Assembly (NCBI GenBank): GCA_041691795.1
Contig: JBEPTX010000001.1
Coordinates: forward strand, 450,756-514,755
From: JBEPTX01 sp041691795
GTDB taxonomy: Bacteria > Patescibacteriota > Saccharimonadia > Saccharimonadales > Saccharimonadaceae
Length of the DNA: 64,000 nucleotides
Direction: 5' to 3'
Position 1 is the first letter of the stretch; every line of letters starts with the position of its first letter. The notes below the pieces were generated by a model, which searched no databases, was not told the origin of the DNA, and saw only the letters and a program-made list of their open reading frames with translations. The position numbers were made by a program, and so were the translations under genes. Shown one piece after another: positions 53,890 to 61,479 of this stretch.

Positions 53890-53998
53890 AAAACCCGCGA
53901 GTATCGCTCCGTTTCACTCCGCTCCTCCGCTTGCTTGAAAAGAAAATACCTTCGGTGCTTTCTTTTCTGCGCTGTGCTTCGCCGAACTCGCCGGTTCT
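53890..53998. repeat. Long imperfect hairpin in the tRNA-Ser to pilin gap
   Basis: Apical pairing GAAAAGAAA with TTTCTTTTC (around a TACC-TTC-GGT tip) and outer pairing GCGAGT with ACTCGC make a ~105-base imperfect hairpin. It is adjacent to the stop of the isolated pilin and could help end its transcript. A palindrome GTTTTAGCTAAAGCTAAAAC lies just before it. Confidence 0.45.
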
Positions 53999-54000
53999 TT

Positions 54001-54399
54001 CTATTGGAGCCCGGCCCCAGCCGAGAATGATCCAATCACAAAAGCGATCGCAGCATATGCTAGCAGTGCCACAATCACACCGATAATCGCGTACAGAACA
54101 GTGTTTTTAGCCGCTGCGACAGCAGTCGATTCACCACCAGAAACAACGTAGCGTAGTCCACCAATGACCAACATAATCACGCTAATCGAACCAATGACGA
54201 AGAGCAACGTGTTGGTGATCATGTGGAATGCTCCGCCACCACCTAAAATATCAGCAATCTGGCCATTTCCACGGGCAGAATCAACCCCACTCTGGACGGA
54301 CAGATCAATGCCGTGTGCCGTAGCAACAGACAATAATGCCGTACATACTGCGACTGCCACACCGGATATAGCGATAGAAATACGCTCTCGAATACTCAT
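54001..54399 (-). CDS. Isolated T4SS pilin-like protein
   Basis: 132 aa from the ATG at 54399 with GGGAAG eight bases upstream; a longer TTG frame adds five residues. Signal peptide ~1-29 ending ATAHG, an exported segment with GNGQIADILGGGGAFHMITN, then the two-helix core with GGLRYVVSGGESTAVAAAKN and AFVIGSFSAGAGLQ. It is a ninth member of the pilin family, 3.5 kb from the array and on the other strand, closest to array member 8. It probably arose by transposition or dispersal of a duplicate near tRNA genes. Confidence 0.85.
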   Translation of the reverse strand: MSIRERISIAISGVAVAVCTALLSVATAHGIDLSVQSGVDSARGNGQIADILGGGGAFHMITNTLLFVIGSISVIMLVIGGLRYVVSGGESTAVAAAKNTVLYAIIGVIVALLAYAAIAFVIGSFSAGAGLQ

Positions 54400-54503
54400 A
54401 AATTTACTTCCCAAAAATGACTTTATGCCATATTTATTCTATTATAGCAAATATTTGCCAAAATGTCTAGCCCTCTCATCTGTTTTTGTGCTATAATCAT
54501 CCG

Positions 54504-54760
54504 AGCTGGAGAGTGTACAAACTGTATTTCGACAGCGAAATAAGCCCATATAGGCATACGTCCAAGTAGCTTCTGCGCGCGAATGCGAATCAAAGGTGAA
54601 AATCATCGCCGGAGAGACGTGGATTTTGCAAAGAGTGTATCCTATATGACACGAGATGAAAGCGCCAAGTGGCTTCTACGCGCGGACGCAAATCAATGGA
54701 TGGAAACCATCCCCGAGATTTGCAGAACAGTAGAGTTCCACAACGCATACATTCCACACA
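54504..54760 (+). ncRNA. Candidate tandem structured RNA upstream of tRNA-Ser(GCU)
   Basis: A TGC-TATAAT extended -10 (54489-54497) starts an RNA of about 260 nt before the tRNA. It contains two related units, 54562-54630 and 54665-54724. Their first 32 bases agree at 27 positions and all five differences are transitions. Each continues into the same fold: a stem with compensatory changes (TGCGAATC/GATTTTGCA; GCAAATC/GATTTGC) enclosing an AAA-loop hairpin with unrelated sequence but intact pairing (GGTGA-aaa-TCATC; GGATGG-aaa-CCATCC). A hairpin also precedes each unit. A short frame across it is not protein-like. No known RNA class is recognised. Confidence 0.6.
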
Positions 54761-54765
54761 AAAAT

Positions 54766-54858
54766 GGAGGGGTACCCAAGTGGCTTAAGGGGATGGTTTG
54801 CTAAATCATTAGTCTGGAGAGATCTGGAGCGGGAGTTCGAATCTCCCCTCCTCCGCCA
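54766..54858 (+). tRNA. tRNA-Ser (anticodon GCU)
   Basis: 93 nt with encoded CCA. Acceptor GGAGGGG pairs with CTCCTCC with one G-T pair. The anticodon stem ATGGT/ATCAT encloses TTGCTAA (anticodon GCT). A long variable arm and the T arm GGGAG-TTCGAAT-CTCCC follow. It reads AGC/AGU codons. Confidence 0.94.
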
Positions 54859-54925
54859 AATAAAATACGGTAACGCGGCTGCGTTACCGTATTTTATTTG
54901 CCTCTGGACGTGAGATTTGAACTTC
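54832..54925. repeat. Degenerate inverted copy of the tRNA-Ser(GCU) 3' end plus terminator
   Basis: The terminator stem AAATAAAATACGGTAACGC / GCGTTACCGTATTTTATTT follows the CCA. Continuing outward, the minus strand at 54925-54899 reads GGAAGTTCAAATCTCACG..., aligning without gaps with GGAGTTCGAATCTCCCC... of the tRNA. This is the same mirror arrangement as after tRNA-Ser(UGA), but older. Confidence 0.65.
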
Positions 54926-55685
54926 CTATAAAAGTGGTTTCTGAAGCACAAAATCATAATATTCTACAGGATCTTGATCGTCAGGCAATCGTGTATCATG
55001 AGTCGCAATTGGTGCAAATCCAAGTAGTTCATGTGCACGAATCTCATTCTGGTTACCATCTGTAAAGTATAATCCGCCGGGCTCAAGCTTTTTAAAGACC
55101 TCACGAGAAACTTATAGACGTTGAGATAACTCCATTAATTCAGCCGGAATTGTCCCCGTGTCAGCTGTCTGCTTCGTTAATTCGTGAACTCTGTCTATCC
55201 TATCCCAAACATCCTCTGACGAATCAAGCTCGGCAAAGCTAAGATGCGCCATCAACACCGCGCCCAGCGATCCGTCTGGTATCTGATCCATCTGACGTCC
55301 ATCGATTATTTGATCCGTCATTTCTTGCAGATTGGCGCGCTCTCCATCACCTAAACCATCAAAACTGTCGAATTCGATGTTGCTAACGATTGGCTTAGTC
55401 GGGTAGTTTGCGACCGTCGAGGAAATAAAATCCACTATCTGTTGGACCGCCAATTTCCAATATTGAACCGTGTATATTCTTTAGTGTCTCACCTATGTCT
55501 ACTCCAGGTGCTTGCCAGTCCTCAATTTTTGCGCCAGCTTCGCGCGCTGCTTTGGTTTGGTTGGCGGTTTCGGAAGGGAAAGGATATTCGTACATCGTAG
55601 GTTCTTTCTCAAGATTGCTGACTGACTCGTATGAGTCTGAGGCCGACTCCTTTGCTGTGTTTGCGACAGCTAGAGCTTCAGTCAT
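54926..55685 (-). pseudogene. Broken SAM-dependent methyltransferase-like gene
   Basis: Three pieces read as one protein. The first (from ATG 55685) ends SILEIGGPTDSGFYFLDGRKLP, which is a methyltransferase motif I region. A +1 shift at a CCC run (near 55404) moves to the frame that continues TKPIVSNIEFDSFDGLGDGE. That frame has an in-frame TAA near 55112 and then continues VSREVFKKLEPGGLYFTDGNQ to a TAG at 54926. Both lesions are needed to explain the pattern, so it is a pseudogene unless the sequence has two errors. It retains a near-consensus promoter. Its 3' end abuts the mirrored tRNA fragment. Confidence 0.75.
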
Positions 55686-55730
55686 GCGTTTTTCTTTCAA
55701 AGTATTGTTTTTACCGTAAATAGTGTATAA

Positions 55731-55759
55731 ATAATATCATATTTTATTTAAAATGTCAA
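55731..55759 (-). promoter_or_regulatory. Near-consensus promoter of the methyltransferase pseudogene
   Basis: TTGACA (55759-55754) and TATTAT (55736-55731) are separated by exactly 17 bases on the minus strand. The leader is about 40 nt. It is the best sigma-70-type promoter in the window. Confidence 0.75.
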
Positions 55760-55807
55760 TGTATCCTAAAGAAATGATCACAAGTATTAAAAATTTCATT
55801 AATTAAT

Positions 55808-55920
55808 AAATAAGCCCCGTACGGAGGTGAACCTCAACGTACGAGGCAAAGATGTGAAAGGTAACGGAGGTTCCGTCTGTCGTTTTTGTCACTGGGGTGA
55901 CACGAGGCAGACGGATCCGT
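55808..55920. repeat. Stem-loops after the small membrane-protein gene
   Basis: On the minus strand, directly after the stop codon at 55921, CCGTCTG pairs with CAGACGG around an inner GTCAC-ccca-GTGAC hairpin. Further on, GCCTCGTACG pairs imperfectly with CGTACGGGGC around GAGGT/ACCTC. No T-run follows the first. They may protect the mRNA end or pause transcription. The remaining bases to 55730 are AT-rich and hold no gene. Confidence 0.5.
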
Positions 55921-56103
55921 TTATGCGGCAATTGCTTGGATGATGGGTTCATCATCGTCACTGCCCAAATCGACTTCGCCGGGTCCATCGCCCATTCGAG
56001 GCACGACGATTCCAACAAGACCGAAAACCCCTGCTGCCCATCCGACAATGCCAACGATACCACCAGTAACACCGGCGATAAGTTTGAAATTTGTGGACAT
56101 CAT
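55921..56103 (-). CDS. Small Gly-rich single-pass membrane protein
   Basis: About 60 aa. GAAGGAG precedes two adjacent ATGs (56103 and 56100); the second has better spacing. After STNFKL comes a Gly/Val/Ile-rich helix (IAGVTGGIVGIVGWAAGVFG) and VGIVVPRM, then an acidic tail with DLGSDDDEPII. It could be a small envelope peptide, a holin- or bacteriocin-like peptide, or a membrane regulator; no family is recognised. The good ribosome binding site and hydrophobic pattern favour a real gene. Confidence 0.6.
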   Translation of the reverse strand: MMSTNFKLIAGVTGGIVGIVGWAAGVFGLVGIVVPRMGDGPGEVDLGSDDDEPIIQAIAA

Positions 56104-56220
56104 ATGCTCCTTCACTCGCCCCCATGATCGATAATCTTGGGTGGATAAGGTAATCATACCCCTTTTTTAGACTAATGCAACATATATTCTCATTCACACC
56201 GCTCATGCTATACTGTATCC

Positions 56221-56871
56221 ATGCAACCACAAAATCAAAATGATTCCGAGCAGATGAGTGAGCCCGCTCCGACCCCTGTTGCCGCTGCTCCAGTTGCCGA
56301 AGTACCACCGGTTGATACCGATGCAGAGCTTGATGATCAGGTAGTTCCTGATGATGAGGAACTCGAAGACGACGAACCAGAAGAACAATCTGTCGCACCT
56401 CACGTGCCACTCACCAACCCCGTTAGCTGGCAGGCCAAAGAATACATCCACCAAGAGAAAAACACCATGTGGTTTGTGCTTTTCGCAATCGTTTTGGCTG
56501 GTTTGATGGCCGCGGCCGTCCTGTTGATGAAATCATGGTCATTTGCCATCCTCCTCGTTGTTATTGCCGCTGTTATTATCGTCTTTGCCAAGCGCCCACC
56601 TCGTGTCATGACCTACTCACTCAGTGAAAAAGGCCTCCATATTGGTGACACGCTCCACGCATTTAGCGATTTCAAAGCCTTTGGCGTCATCCGTGACGGC
56701 GAAGAATACTCTGTTATGTTGATCCCAACCAAACGCTTCTTGCCCGGCCAAACCGTCTACTTCCCCGAGGCATCAGGCGAGGAAATCGTTGATATCCTCG
56801 GTGATAGACTTCCAATGCAAGATCTCAATCTGGATTGGCTTGATCGTTTCGTCCGCAAACTCCGCCTCTAG
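56221..56871 (+). CDS. Conserved-looking membrane protein with acidic N-terminus and C-terminal PH-like domain
   Basis: 216 aa. Residues ~1-70 are Pro/Ala/Glu/Asp-rich and disordered. Two transmembrane helices follow at ~82-103 and ~105-122. The C-terminal ~90 residues (TYSLSEKGLHIGDTLHAFSDFKAFGV ... DLNLDWLDRFVRKL in outline) resemble the PH-like/YdbT-like folds of small bacterial membrane proteins. TGC-TATACT lies six bases upstream of the ATG, so its mRNA should be leaderless. Function unknown. Confidence 0.8.
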   Translation: MQPQNQNDSEQMSEPAPTPVAAAPVAEVPPVDTDAELDDQVVPDDEELEDDEPEEQSVAPHVPLTNPVSWQAKEYIHQEKNTMWFVLFAIVLAGLMAAAVLLMKSWSFAILLVVIAAVIIVFAKRPPRVMTYSLSEKGLHIGDTLHAFSDFKAFGVIRDGEEYSVMLIPTKRFLPGQTVYFPEASGEEIVDILGDRLPMQDLNLDWLDRFVRKLRL

Positions 56872-56872
56872 C

Positions 56873-56987
56873 GTTTTAGTACGTGGCGCATCGCTGCGTT
56901 AGAAATTCCGGTACTCACTCGCCGTACCTTTAGTACGGCTCGTTCCGTTCCTCATTTCTGCCTTGCGCTGCATCCACCTACGAAAAC
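56873..56987. repeat. 115-base long imperfect hairpin element
   Basis: The outer ends GTTTTAGTACGTGG and CCACCTACGAAAAC are nearly complementary, and the tip GCCGTAC-ctttA-GTACGGC is perfect, with imperfect pairing along the whole length. It follows directly on the stop codon of the preceding gene. The rest of this 246-base gap (56988-57117) holds a TGC-TACAAT promoter near 57030 for the tRNA. Confidence 0.55.
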
Positions 56988-57117
56988 ACTTCCCTGAGTT
57001 GCTTTTCTCATCTGTTATATGCTACAATAGCCTACGTTCGTGTCGCCTGTCGACACCTGAAAGTACCTTCTAGTTACACAAAAAGCGGGCTATGTATCAT
57101 ACATGGTTCGCGTTTTT

Positions 57118-57194
57118 GGACCCGTAGCTCAGCTGGATAGAGCGTCGGCTTGCGGAGCCGAAGGCCACTAGTTCGAATCTAGTCGGGTTCACCA
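57118..57194 (+). tRNA. tRNA-Arg (anticodon GCG)
   Basis: 77 nt with encoded CCA. Acceptor GGACCCG/CGGGTTC, D arm GTAGCTCAGCTGGATAGAGC, anticodon stem TCGGC/GCCGA enclosing TTGCGGA (anticodon GCG), T arm ACTAG-TTCGAAT-CTAGT. The body matches bacterial tRNA-Arg that normally carries anticodon ACG. Confidence 0.93.
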
Positions 57195-57231
57195 AGAAAA
57201 ATAACTCATCGAAAGATGGGTTATTTTTCTT
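57194..57231 (+). terminator. Terminator of tRNA-Arg
   Basis: AAGAAAAATAACTCATC pairs with GATGGGTTATTTTTCTT around GAAA, with a T-run in the descending arm. Confidence 0.8.
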
Positions 57232-57286
57232 GGTTTAATCTGCTGTAATCAAACCTACGAACCAAAACCAATGCTAAAATAAGTCC

Positions 57287-57877
57287 ATGACGAACAGCAA
57301 AAATCTTACCACTCCCAGAGCAGGCGTCCATCAAGTAATTCTTGATCTTTTGGTAGATAGTTTTGGCAATGTTGTCAGCAACCGAGCATTGGCAGCTGCG
57401 GCAGATCAGTCCAATTACACCAGACGTTTACGCGAACTTCGGGCCGAGGGCTGGGCAATCAAATATTCAGCTAAACAAAATGGCTACCAGCTTCTCTCAC
57501 TTGAACTACGCGGCACATCAGCCGACGAATACGTTAATCTTCGCCTGCGCAGCGAAGTGTTCGAGCGCGATCACTATCAATGCCAAATGTGTGGTTATAA
57601 CAGGGGCGAATTATTTCTTGATGGAGAAGCCGTCAAGCTCGAAGCCGACCACATCATTCCCCTCGCCGATAAAGGAAAAACAGTGGTCGACAACCTCCAA
57701 ACTCTCTGTTCGAAATGTAATGCAGGCAAAAAAGCCGTTGCCGCCTACTCCGTACACGACGACACCGCATCAATAGTGATACGAATGAAGAAAGCTCACT
57801 TAGAAAAGTTGGAACAAGCAGCAGCAACGGAGGGAATATCTGTCAAAGATATAATACGGACGCGGCTAGAATCTTGA
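57287..57877 (+). CDS. HNH endonuclease with N-terminal winged-helix and C-terminal ribbon-helix-helix-like segment
   Basis: 196 aa. Residues ~10-70 look like a winged helix (LLVDSFGNVVSNRALAAAADQ; YTRRLRELRAEGW). Residues ~90-150 form an HNH nuclease: YQCQMCG, LEADHIIPLADKG with the catalytic His, DNLQTLCSKCNAGK completing the two zinc-binding CxxC pairs. The last ~30 residues (IRMKKAHLEKLEQAAATEGI) resemble a ribbon-helix-helix/CopG motif. A TGC-TAAAAT -10 lies six bases before the ATG (leaderless). It is flanked by tRNA-Arg and tRNA-Ser genes. It could be a stand-alone restriction or homing-type nuclease; no methylase is next to it. Confidence 0.85.
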   Translation: MTNSKNLTTPRAGVHQVILDLLVDSFGNVVSNRALAAAADQSNYTRRLRELRAEGWAIKYSAKQNGYQLLSLELRGTSADEYVNLRLRSEVFERDHYQCQMCGYNRGELFLDGEAVKLEADHIIPLADKGKTVVDNLQTLCSKCNAGKKAVAAYSVHDDTASIVIRMKKAHLEKLEQAAATEGISVKDIIRTRLES

Positions 57878-57878
57878 A

Positions 57879-57916
57879 CATGTAAAAAGACGATCAAATG
57901 ATCGTCTTTTTACATG
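57879..57916. terminator. Bidirectional terminator between HNH gene and tRNA-Ser(CGA)
   Basis: CATGTAAAAAGACGATCA and its exact reverse complement form an 18-bp stem around two bases. It overlaps the encoded CCA of the tRNA. Confidence 0.85.
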
Positions 57917-58004
57917 GCGGAGAGGAAGAGATTCGAACTCTCGGTGGATTTTACCCCACACCGCTTTTCGAGAGCGGCACCTTCAACCACTCGGACACCT
58001 CTCC
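57915..58004 (-). tRNA. tRNA-Ser (anticodon CGA)
   Basis: 90 nt with encoded CCA. Acceptor GGAGAGG/CCTCTCC, anticodon stem CCGCT/AGCGG around CTCGAAA (anticodon CGA), a long variable arm and T arm GAGAG-TTCGAAT-CTCTT. Confidence 0.95.
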
Positions 58005-58044
58005 CCGCTTCACCTATTCTAACAGATGAGCGTATACTGGGAGT

Positions 58045-58440
58045 ATGCAAGATTCGATTTTCACAAAAATTATCAATGGCGAGATTCCGTGCCAAAAAAT
58101 CTACGAAGACGAGCACACGATCGCATTCCTTGATATTCATCCCCACACCTCCGGTCACACGCTGGTCGTGCCTAAAAAACAAGTCGAATTCATCTGGGAT
58201 ATGGACGATACAGATTACCAAGCATTGATGGCAACCACCAAAAAAGTTGGCCTTCGTCTGCGATCTGTCCTCGGTGTCCCCTATGTTGGCGAAAAAGTCA
58301 TCGGTGTTGATGTCCCCCACGCCCACGTTCACGTCATTCCTTTTACTACCACTGACGAGTACAAACACCAGGCCGACCAAGAGACAGAACCAGATTTCGC
58401 TGCTCTTACAGCTCTCGCCGAGAAGCTATCCTTCGAATAG
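58045..58440 (+). CDS. HIT-family nucleotide hydrolase
   Basis: 131 aa. CQKIYEDEHTIAFLDIHPHTSGH is the HIT N-terminal motif and VPHAHVHVIP carries the catalytic histidine triad (HxHxH). Members hydrolyse dinucleoside polyphosphates or AMP-lysine-type adenylated substrates. TATACT ends six bases before the ATG and no Shine-Dalgarno sequence is present, so the transcript is predicted leaderless. Confidence 0.93.
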   Translation: MQDSIFTKIINGEIPCQKIYEDEHTIAFLDIHPHTSGHTLVVPKKQVEFIWDMDDTDYQALMATTKKVGLRLRSVLGVPYVGEKVIGVDVPHAHVHVIPFTTTDEYKHQADQETEPDFAALTALAEKLSFE

Positions 58441-58522
58441 CCGTAGTCGAGTCACTCCACTATCTTCCCGAATAGATACTAAAAGCAAAGTACAATCCGA
58501 GAACACATCACGTAACAGTAAA

Positions 58523-58551
58523 TTGACATAACGAAAATCTTATGTTATCAT
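58523..58551 (+). promoter_or_regulatory. Promoter of the 111-aa hypothetical gene
   Basis: TTGACA (58523-58528) and TATCAT (58546-58551) are 17 bases apart. The predicted leader is about 27 nt. Confidence 0.65.
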
Positions 58552-58584
58552 CAGTATGTACTCTCATAAAAAGAAACACACAAA

Positions 58585-58920
58585 ATGTCACTATTCACCA
58601 CACTTCTCAGCCCCCTTGCAATTATTGTCAGCTGTTTAACAGCGACTAGCCTTTTCGTGCACGATATGCAGATCGACAAGGCTGCCAAATCGTCCCTCGC
58701 CCTCCCTGCAGCAGTTGCAACCTATAAAGCAATTGAAGGCGGTGCCCAATTCTCGGAAGCCGGACATGTCCATGTCGAAAGCAGTCTCCTATCGAGCGCC
58801 TTCCAATCAGGCACACCTCGAATGTTACCTCGTGACGATAGTCGCAAATATGTTCTATCTAAACGAGTTGTCAGAGGTGTTCATGCCTTTGACGGCTACT
58901 ACATGCCAATGGATCTCTAA
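58585..58920 (+). CDS. Hypothetical small protein with N-terminal hydrophobic segment
   Basis: 111 aa, unknown. A hydrophobic N-terminus (~5-25) may be a signal anchor, then HDMQIDKAAKSSLALPAAVATYK and a basic C-terminal half ending VRGVHAFDGYYMPMDL. It has its own promoter and a weak AAAGAAAC ribosome binding region. Nothing in the sequence shows its role. Confidence 0.55.
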   Translation: MSLFTTLLSPLAIIVSCLTATSLFVHDMQIDKAAKSSLALPAAVATYKAIEGGAQFSEAGHVHVESSLLSSAFQSGTPRMLPRDDSRKYVLSKRVVRGVHAFDGYYMPMDL

Positions 58921-58929
58921 TTTAGGAAC

Positions 58930-61479
58930 CTACCCGAGAATATCAAGTTCTCGCATCAGTTGCTGAGCCAAAAGTTGTTTTTCCTCTAGCTGCTTGCGAG
59001 ATTCTTCTACCAGATGTGCAGGCGCTTTATCGGTATAACTACTATTACCTAGGCGCTCTTCAAGTGTTTCGATAAACTTCCGTGTATCGGTCAAACGCAC
59101 TTCAAGGTTGGTTTGATGCTCGTATAATATCTCTTCATCGACGTCTAGCCAGGCCTCACGGCCGCTTGCCGCCAAACGCAGTCCACGTGGCACATCAGCC
59201 TCCGTAACGTCTCTGACGCGCGCTAAATGCTGAATAAGCTCACTATTATCAGCGATCAGAGAGTCGTTTTGGTATAACAACGAGTATTTCTTGCCTCCAG
59301 GCAGTGATGCCATGACAAATCGGGCCTCGGTAATAAGCGTTTGTAGACGATCAAACTCGCCAGCAGCAATCTCGTCAAACTCTACCTTTTCAGGCCACGA
59401 TGTACTGATCAATAGCTCTTTGTGCCAGCCCAGGGTTTGCCAAATTGTCTCACTGACAAATGGTGCAAACGGATGAGCAATACGCAGGCTTGTATCCAAA
59501 ACCCAGGCGAGCAATTGCGGGTTTTCTTCCTTTTTGCTGGCTTCGACGTACCAATCGGCGACATCATCCCAGATTGCGTGGTACATGGCGTCGCTGGCCT
59601 CGGCGAATCGGTACTTCTCTACCTGATCACCAATAGTGGCAGCCGCATTATTCAATTGGCGGACAATCCAGTGGTCAGCCAGACTTTTGAGCTCTGGCGT
59701 TTCCAATTTGAAGTCCTCACCAAGTTTGTCCTCGATATAACGGGCAATATTCCAAAGTTTGTTACAAAAATTGCGTCCCGCAACCACTTTACTGGTAGCG
59801 AATGCTTGGTTTTGACCAGCGCTTCGACTGGCAACAACCCCAAGGCGGAGCGCATCAGACCCATAGGTAGCGACTTGCTCCATTGGATTGATAACATTCC
59901 CCTTACTCTTGCTCATTTTCTGGCCTTTTTCGTCCAGGATCAGTCCATGTAAATAGACTTCCTTGAACGGAACTTGATCTGTTGTGTACAGCCCAAACAT
60001 GATCATACGGGCAACCCAGGCATACAAGATATCAGCGCCCGTTTCCATGACATTCATGGGGTAAAATCGTTTCAAATCGCCTTCGTCCAGATAATCAGTT
60101 GTCATATACGGCCACTGTCCACTGCTAAACCATGTATCAAACGTATCACCCTCACGTTTGTATGTTGTACCATTTACAACTATTTCCGTTTGATCGACGT
60201 GCTCATCAAAAATCCAATCGTTAGGATCATCAACATTTTGAAATGCCGGAATTGGAATCCCCCACGGGATTTGACGGCTCAGGTTCCAATCACGAATGTT
60301 TTCGAGGTAATTTACCAAGGTAGATTGCCTTGTGGATGGAACAAATTTGATCTCATTGTTTTTGATCGCCTTGATCGCACGCTCTGCCATTGGTTTCATA
60401 TTCATAAACCACTGTTCTTTGATCAGCGGTTGAATCGGTAGACCACTCTTGTAGTCGTAACCAACAGAGTGTTCAATCTCTTCTTCTCCGCGACGAGCTT
60501 CGGCCGCTTCTAGCGCAGCCAGCACGCGTACTCGGGCGGTTTCAACATCCAATCCTTCAAACTGCGGTGGAACATTAATCATGTTGCCATCAAATCCAAT
60601 GACTTGGATACGAGGAAGCTTGTGTCGTTCACCTATATCAAAGTCGTTCGGATCATGCGCAGGTGTGATCTTGACCGCGCCAGTTCCGTAGGCAGGGTCA
60701 ACATAGTCGTCAGCAATCACCGGAATTTCACGATTTGTCAGAGGTAACAGTACCGTCGAGCCAATATATTTTTTGTAACGCTTGTCATCTGGATGAACAG
60801 CGACCGCAACATCACCCAGCATTGTTTCAGGCCTGGTTGTCGCAACGACGATTTCCCCTAGTTTATCCAGTGTTGGATAGGCAATTTTCCACAGCGTACC
60901 CTTTTCAGTTTTGTAATTTACCTCGATATCGGCGTACCCTGTCTGATATTTTGTACTGTAGTTAACGATTCGCTCACCCCTGTAAATCAGATCATCATCC
61001 CACATTTTTTTGAATGTTTTGTAGACACGATCAATCACCTTATCGTCGAGCGTATACAGCAGGTTATCCCATGACACGCTGGCGCCAAGTGCGCGAATCT
61101 GTAATTCAGTGTTCTCGCGGTGCATGGCCACAAAATCCCATACTTGGCTGTAGATCTCTTCCCTACTGAAATCAAAGCGAGACTGCCCTTTTTTCTCTAG
61201 TTCGCGTTCATAGACAACCCATGTTTCTAACCCGGCGTGGTCCTCACCAGGGACATAAATAACGTCACGGCCTTTCATACGGTAGTAGCGGGCCAGAATA
61301 TCCTCTAAATCGATCGTCAGGGCATGTCCAAGGTGCAGATTCCCATTGGCATTGGCCGGTGGCATAACGATACTATATGGCTCACCTAACCCTGTAGGAT
61401 TAAAAGCGCCACTCGTTTCCCACATGGCATAAATATTCGGCTCGTATTGATTGGGGTCGTATGTTTTTGCGAGATTCAT
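58930..61479 (-). CDS. valS: Valyl-tRNA synthetase
   Basis: 849 aa, class I synthetase. PPANANGNLHLGHAL contains the HIGH-type motif (HLGH) at about residues 45-55, the CP1 editing domain has the TTRPETMLGDVAVAVHP signature, and KMSKSKGNVINP is intact at about 530. The C-terminal anticodon-binding domain ends in a coiled coil (RLGNSSYTDKAPAHLVEE, then a Lys/Glu-rich helix). It charges tRNA-Val. The 9-base distance to the convergent hypothetical gene leaves no visible terminator. Confidence 0.97.
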   Translation of the reverse strand: MNLAKTYDPNQYEPNIYAMWETSGAFNPTGLGEPYSIVMPPANANGNLHLGHALTIDLEDILARYYRMKGRDVIYVPGEDHAGLETWVVYERELEKKGQSRFDFSREEIYSQVWDFVAMHRENTELQIRALGASVSWDNLLYTLDDKVIDRVYKTFKKMWDDDLIYRGERIVNYSTKYQTGYADIEVNYKTEKGTLWKIAYPTLDKLGEIVVATTRPETMLGDVAVAVHPDDKRYKKYIGSTVLLPLTNREIPVIADDYVDPAYGTGAVKITPAHDPNDFDIGERHKLPRIQVIGFDGNMINVPPQFEGLDVETARVRVLAALEAAEARRGEEEIEHSVGYDYKSGLPIQPLIKEQWFMNMKPMAERAIKAIKNNEIKFVPSTRQSTLVNYLENIRDWNLSRQIPWGIPIPAFQNVDDPNDWIFDEHVDQTEIVVNGTTYKREGDTFDTWFSSGQWPYMTTDYLDEGDLKRFYPMNVMETGADILYAWVARMIMFGLYTTDQVPFKEVYLHGLILDEKGQKMSKSKGNVINPMEQVATYGSDALRLGVVASRSAGQNQAFATSKVVAGRNFCNKLWNIARYIEDKLGEDFKLETPELKSLADHWIVRQLNNAAATIGDQVEKYRFAEASDAMYHAIWDDVADWYVEASKKEENPQLLAWVLDTSLRIAHPFAPFVSETIWQTLGWHKELLISTSWPEKVEFDEIAAGEFDRLQTLITEARFVMASLPGGKKYSLLYQNDSLIADNSELIQHLARVRDVTEADVPRGLRLAASGREAWLDVDEEILYEHQTNLEVRLTDTRKFIETLEERLGNSSYTDKAPAHLVEESRKQLEEKQLLAQQLMRELDILG

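Noticed and set aside
53736..54035. A 99-residue minus-strand frame through tRNA-Ser(UGA)
   Set aside because: It runs antisense through the tRNA and its terminator; the FELMVP-type string is the usual false translation of a tRNA-Ser.
54583..54804. A 73-codon frame across the tandem RNA element into the tRNA
   Set aside because: It overlaps tRNA-Ser(GCU), has no ribosome binding site and the repeats evolve by stem-preserving changes rather than by codon-preserving changes.
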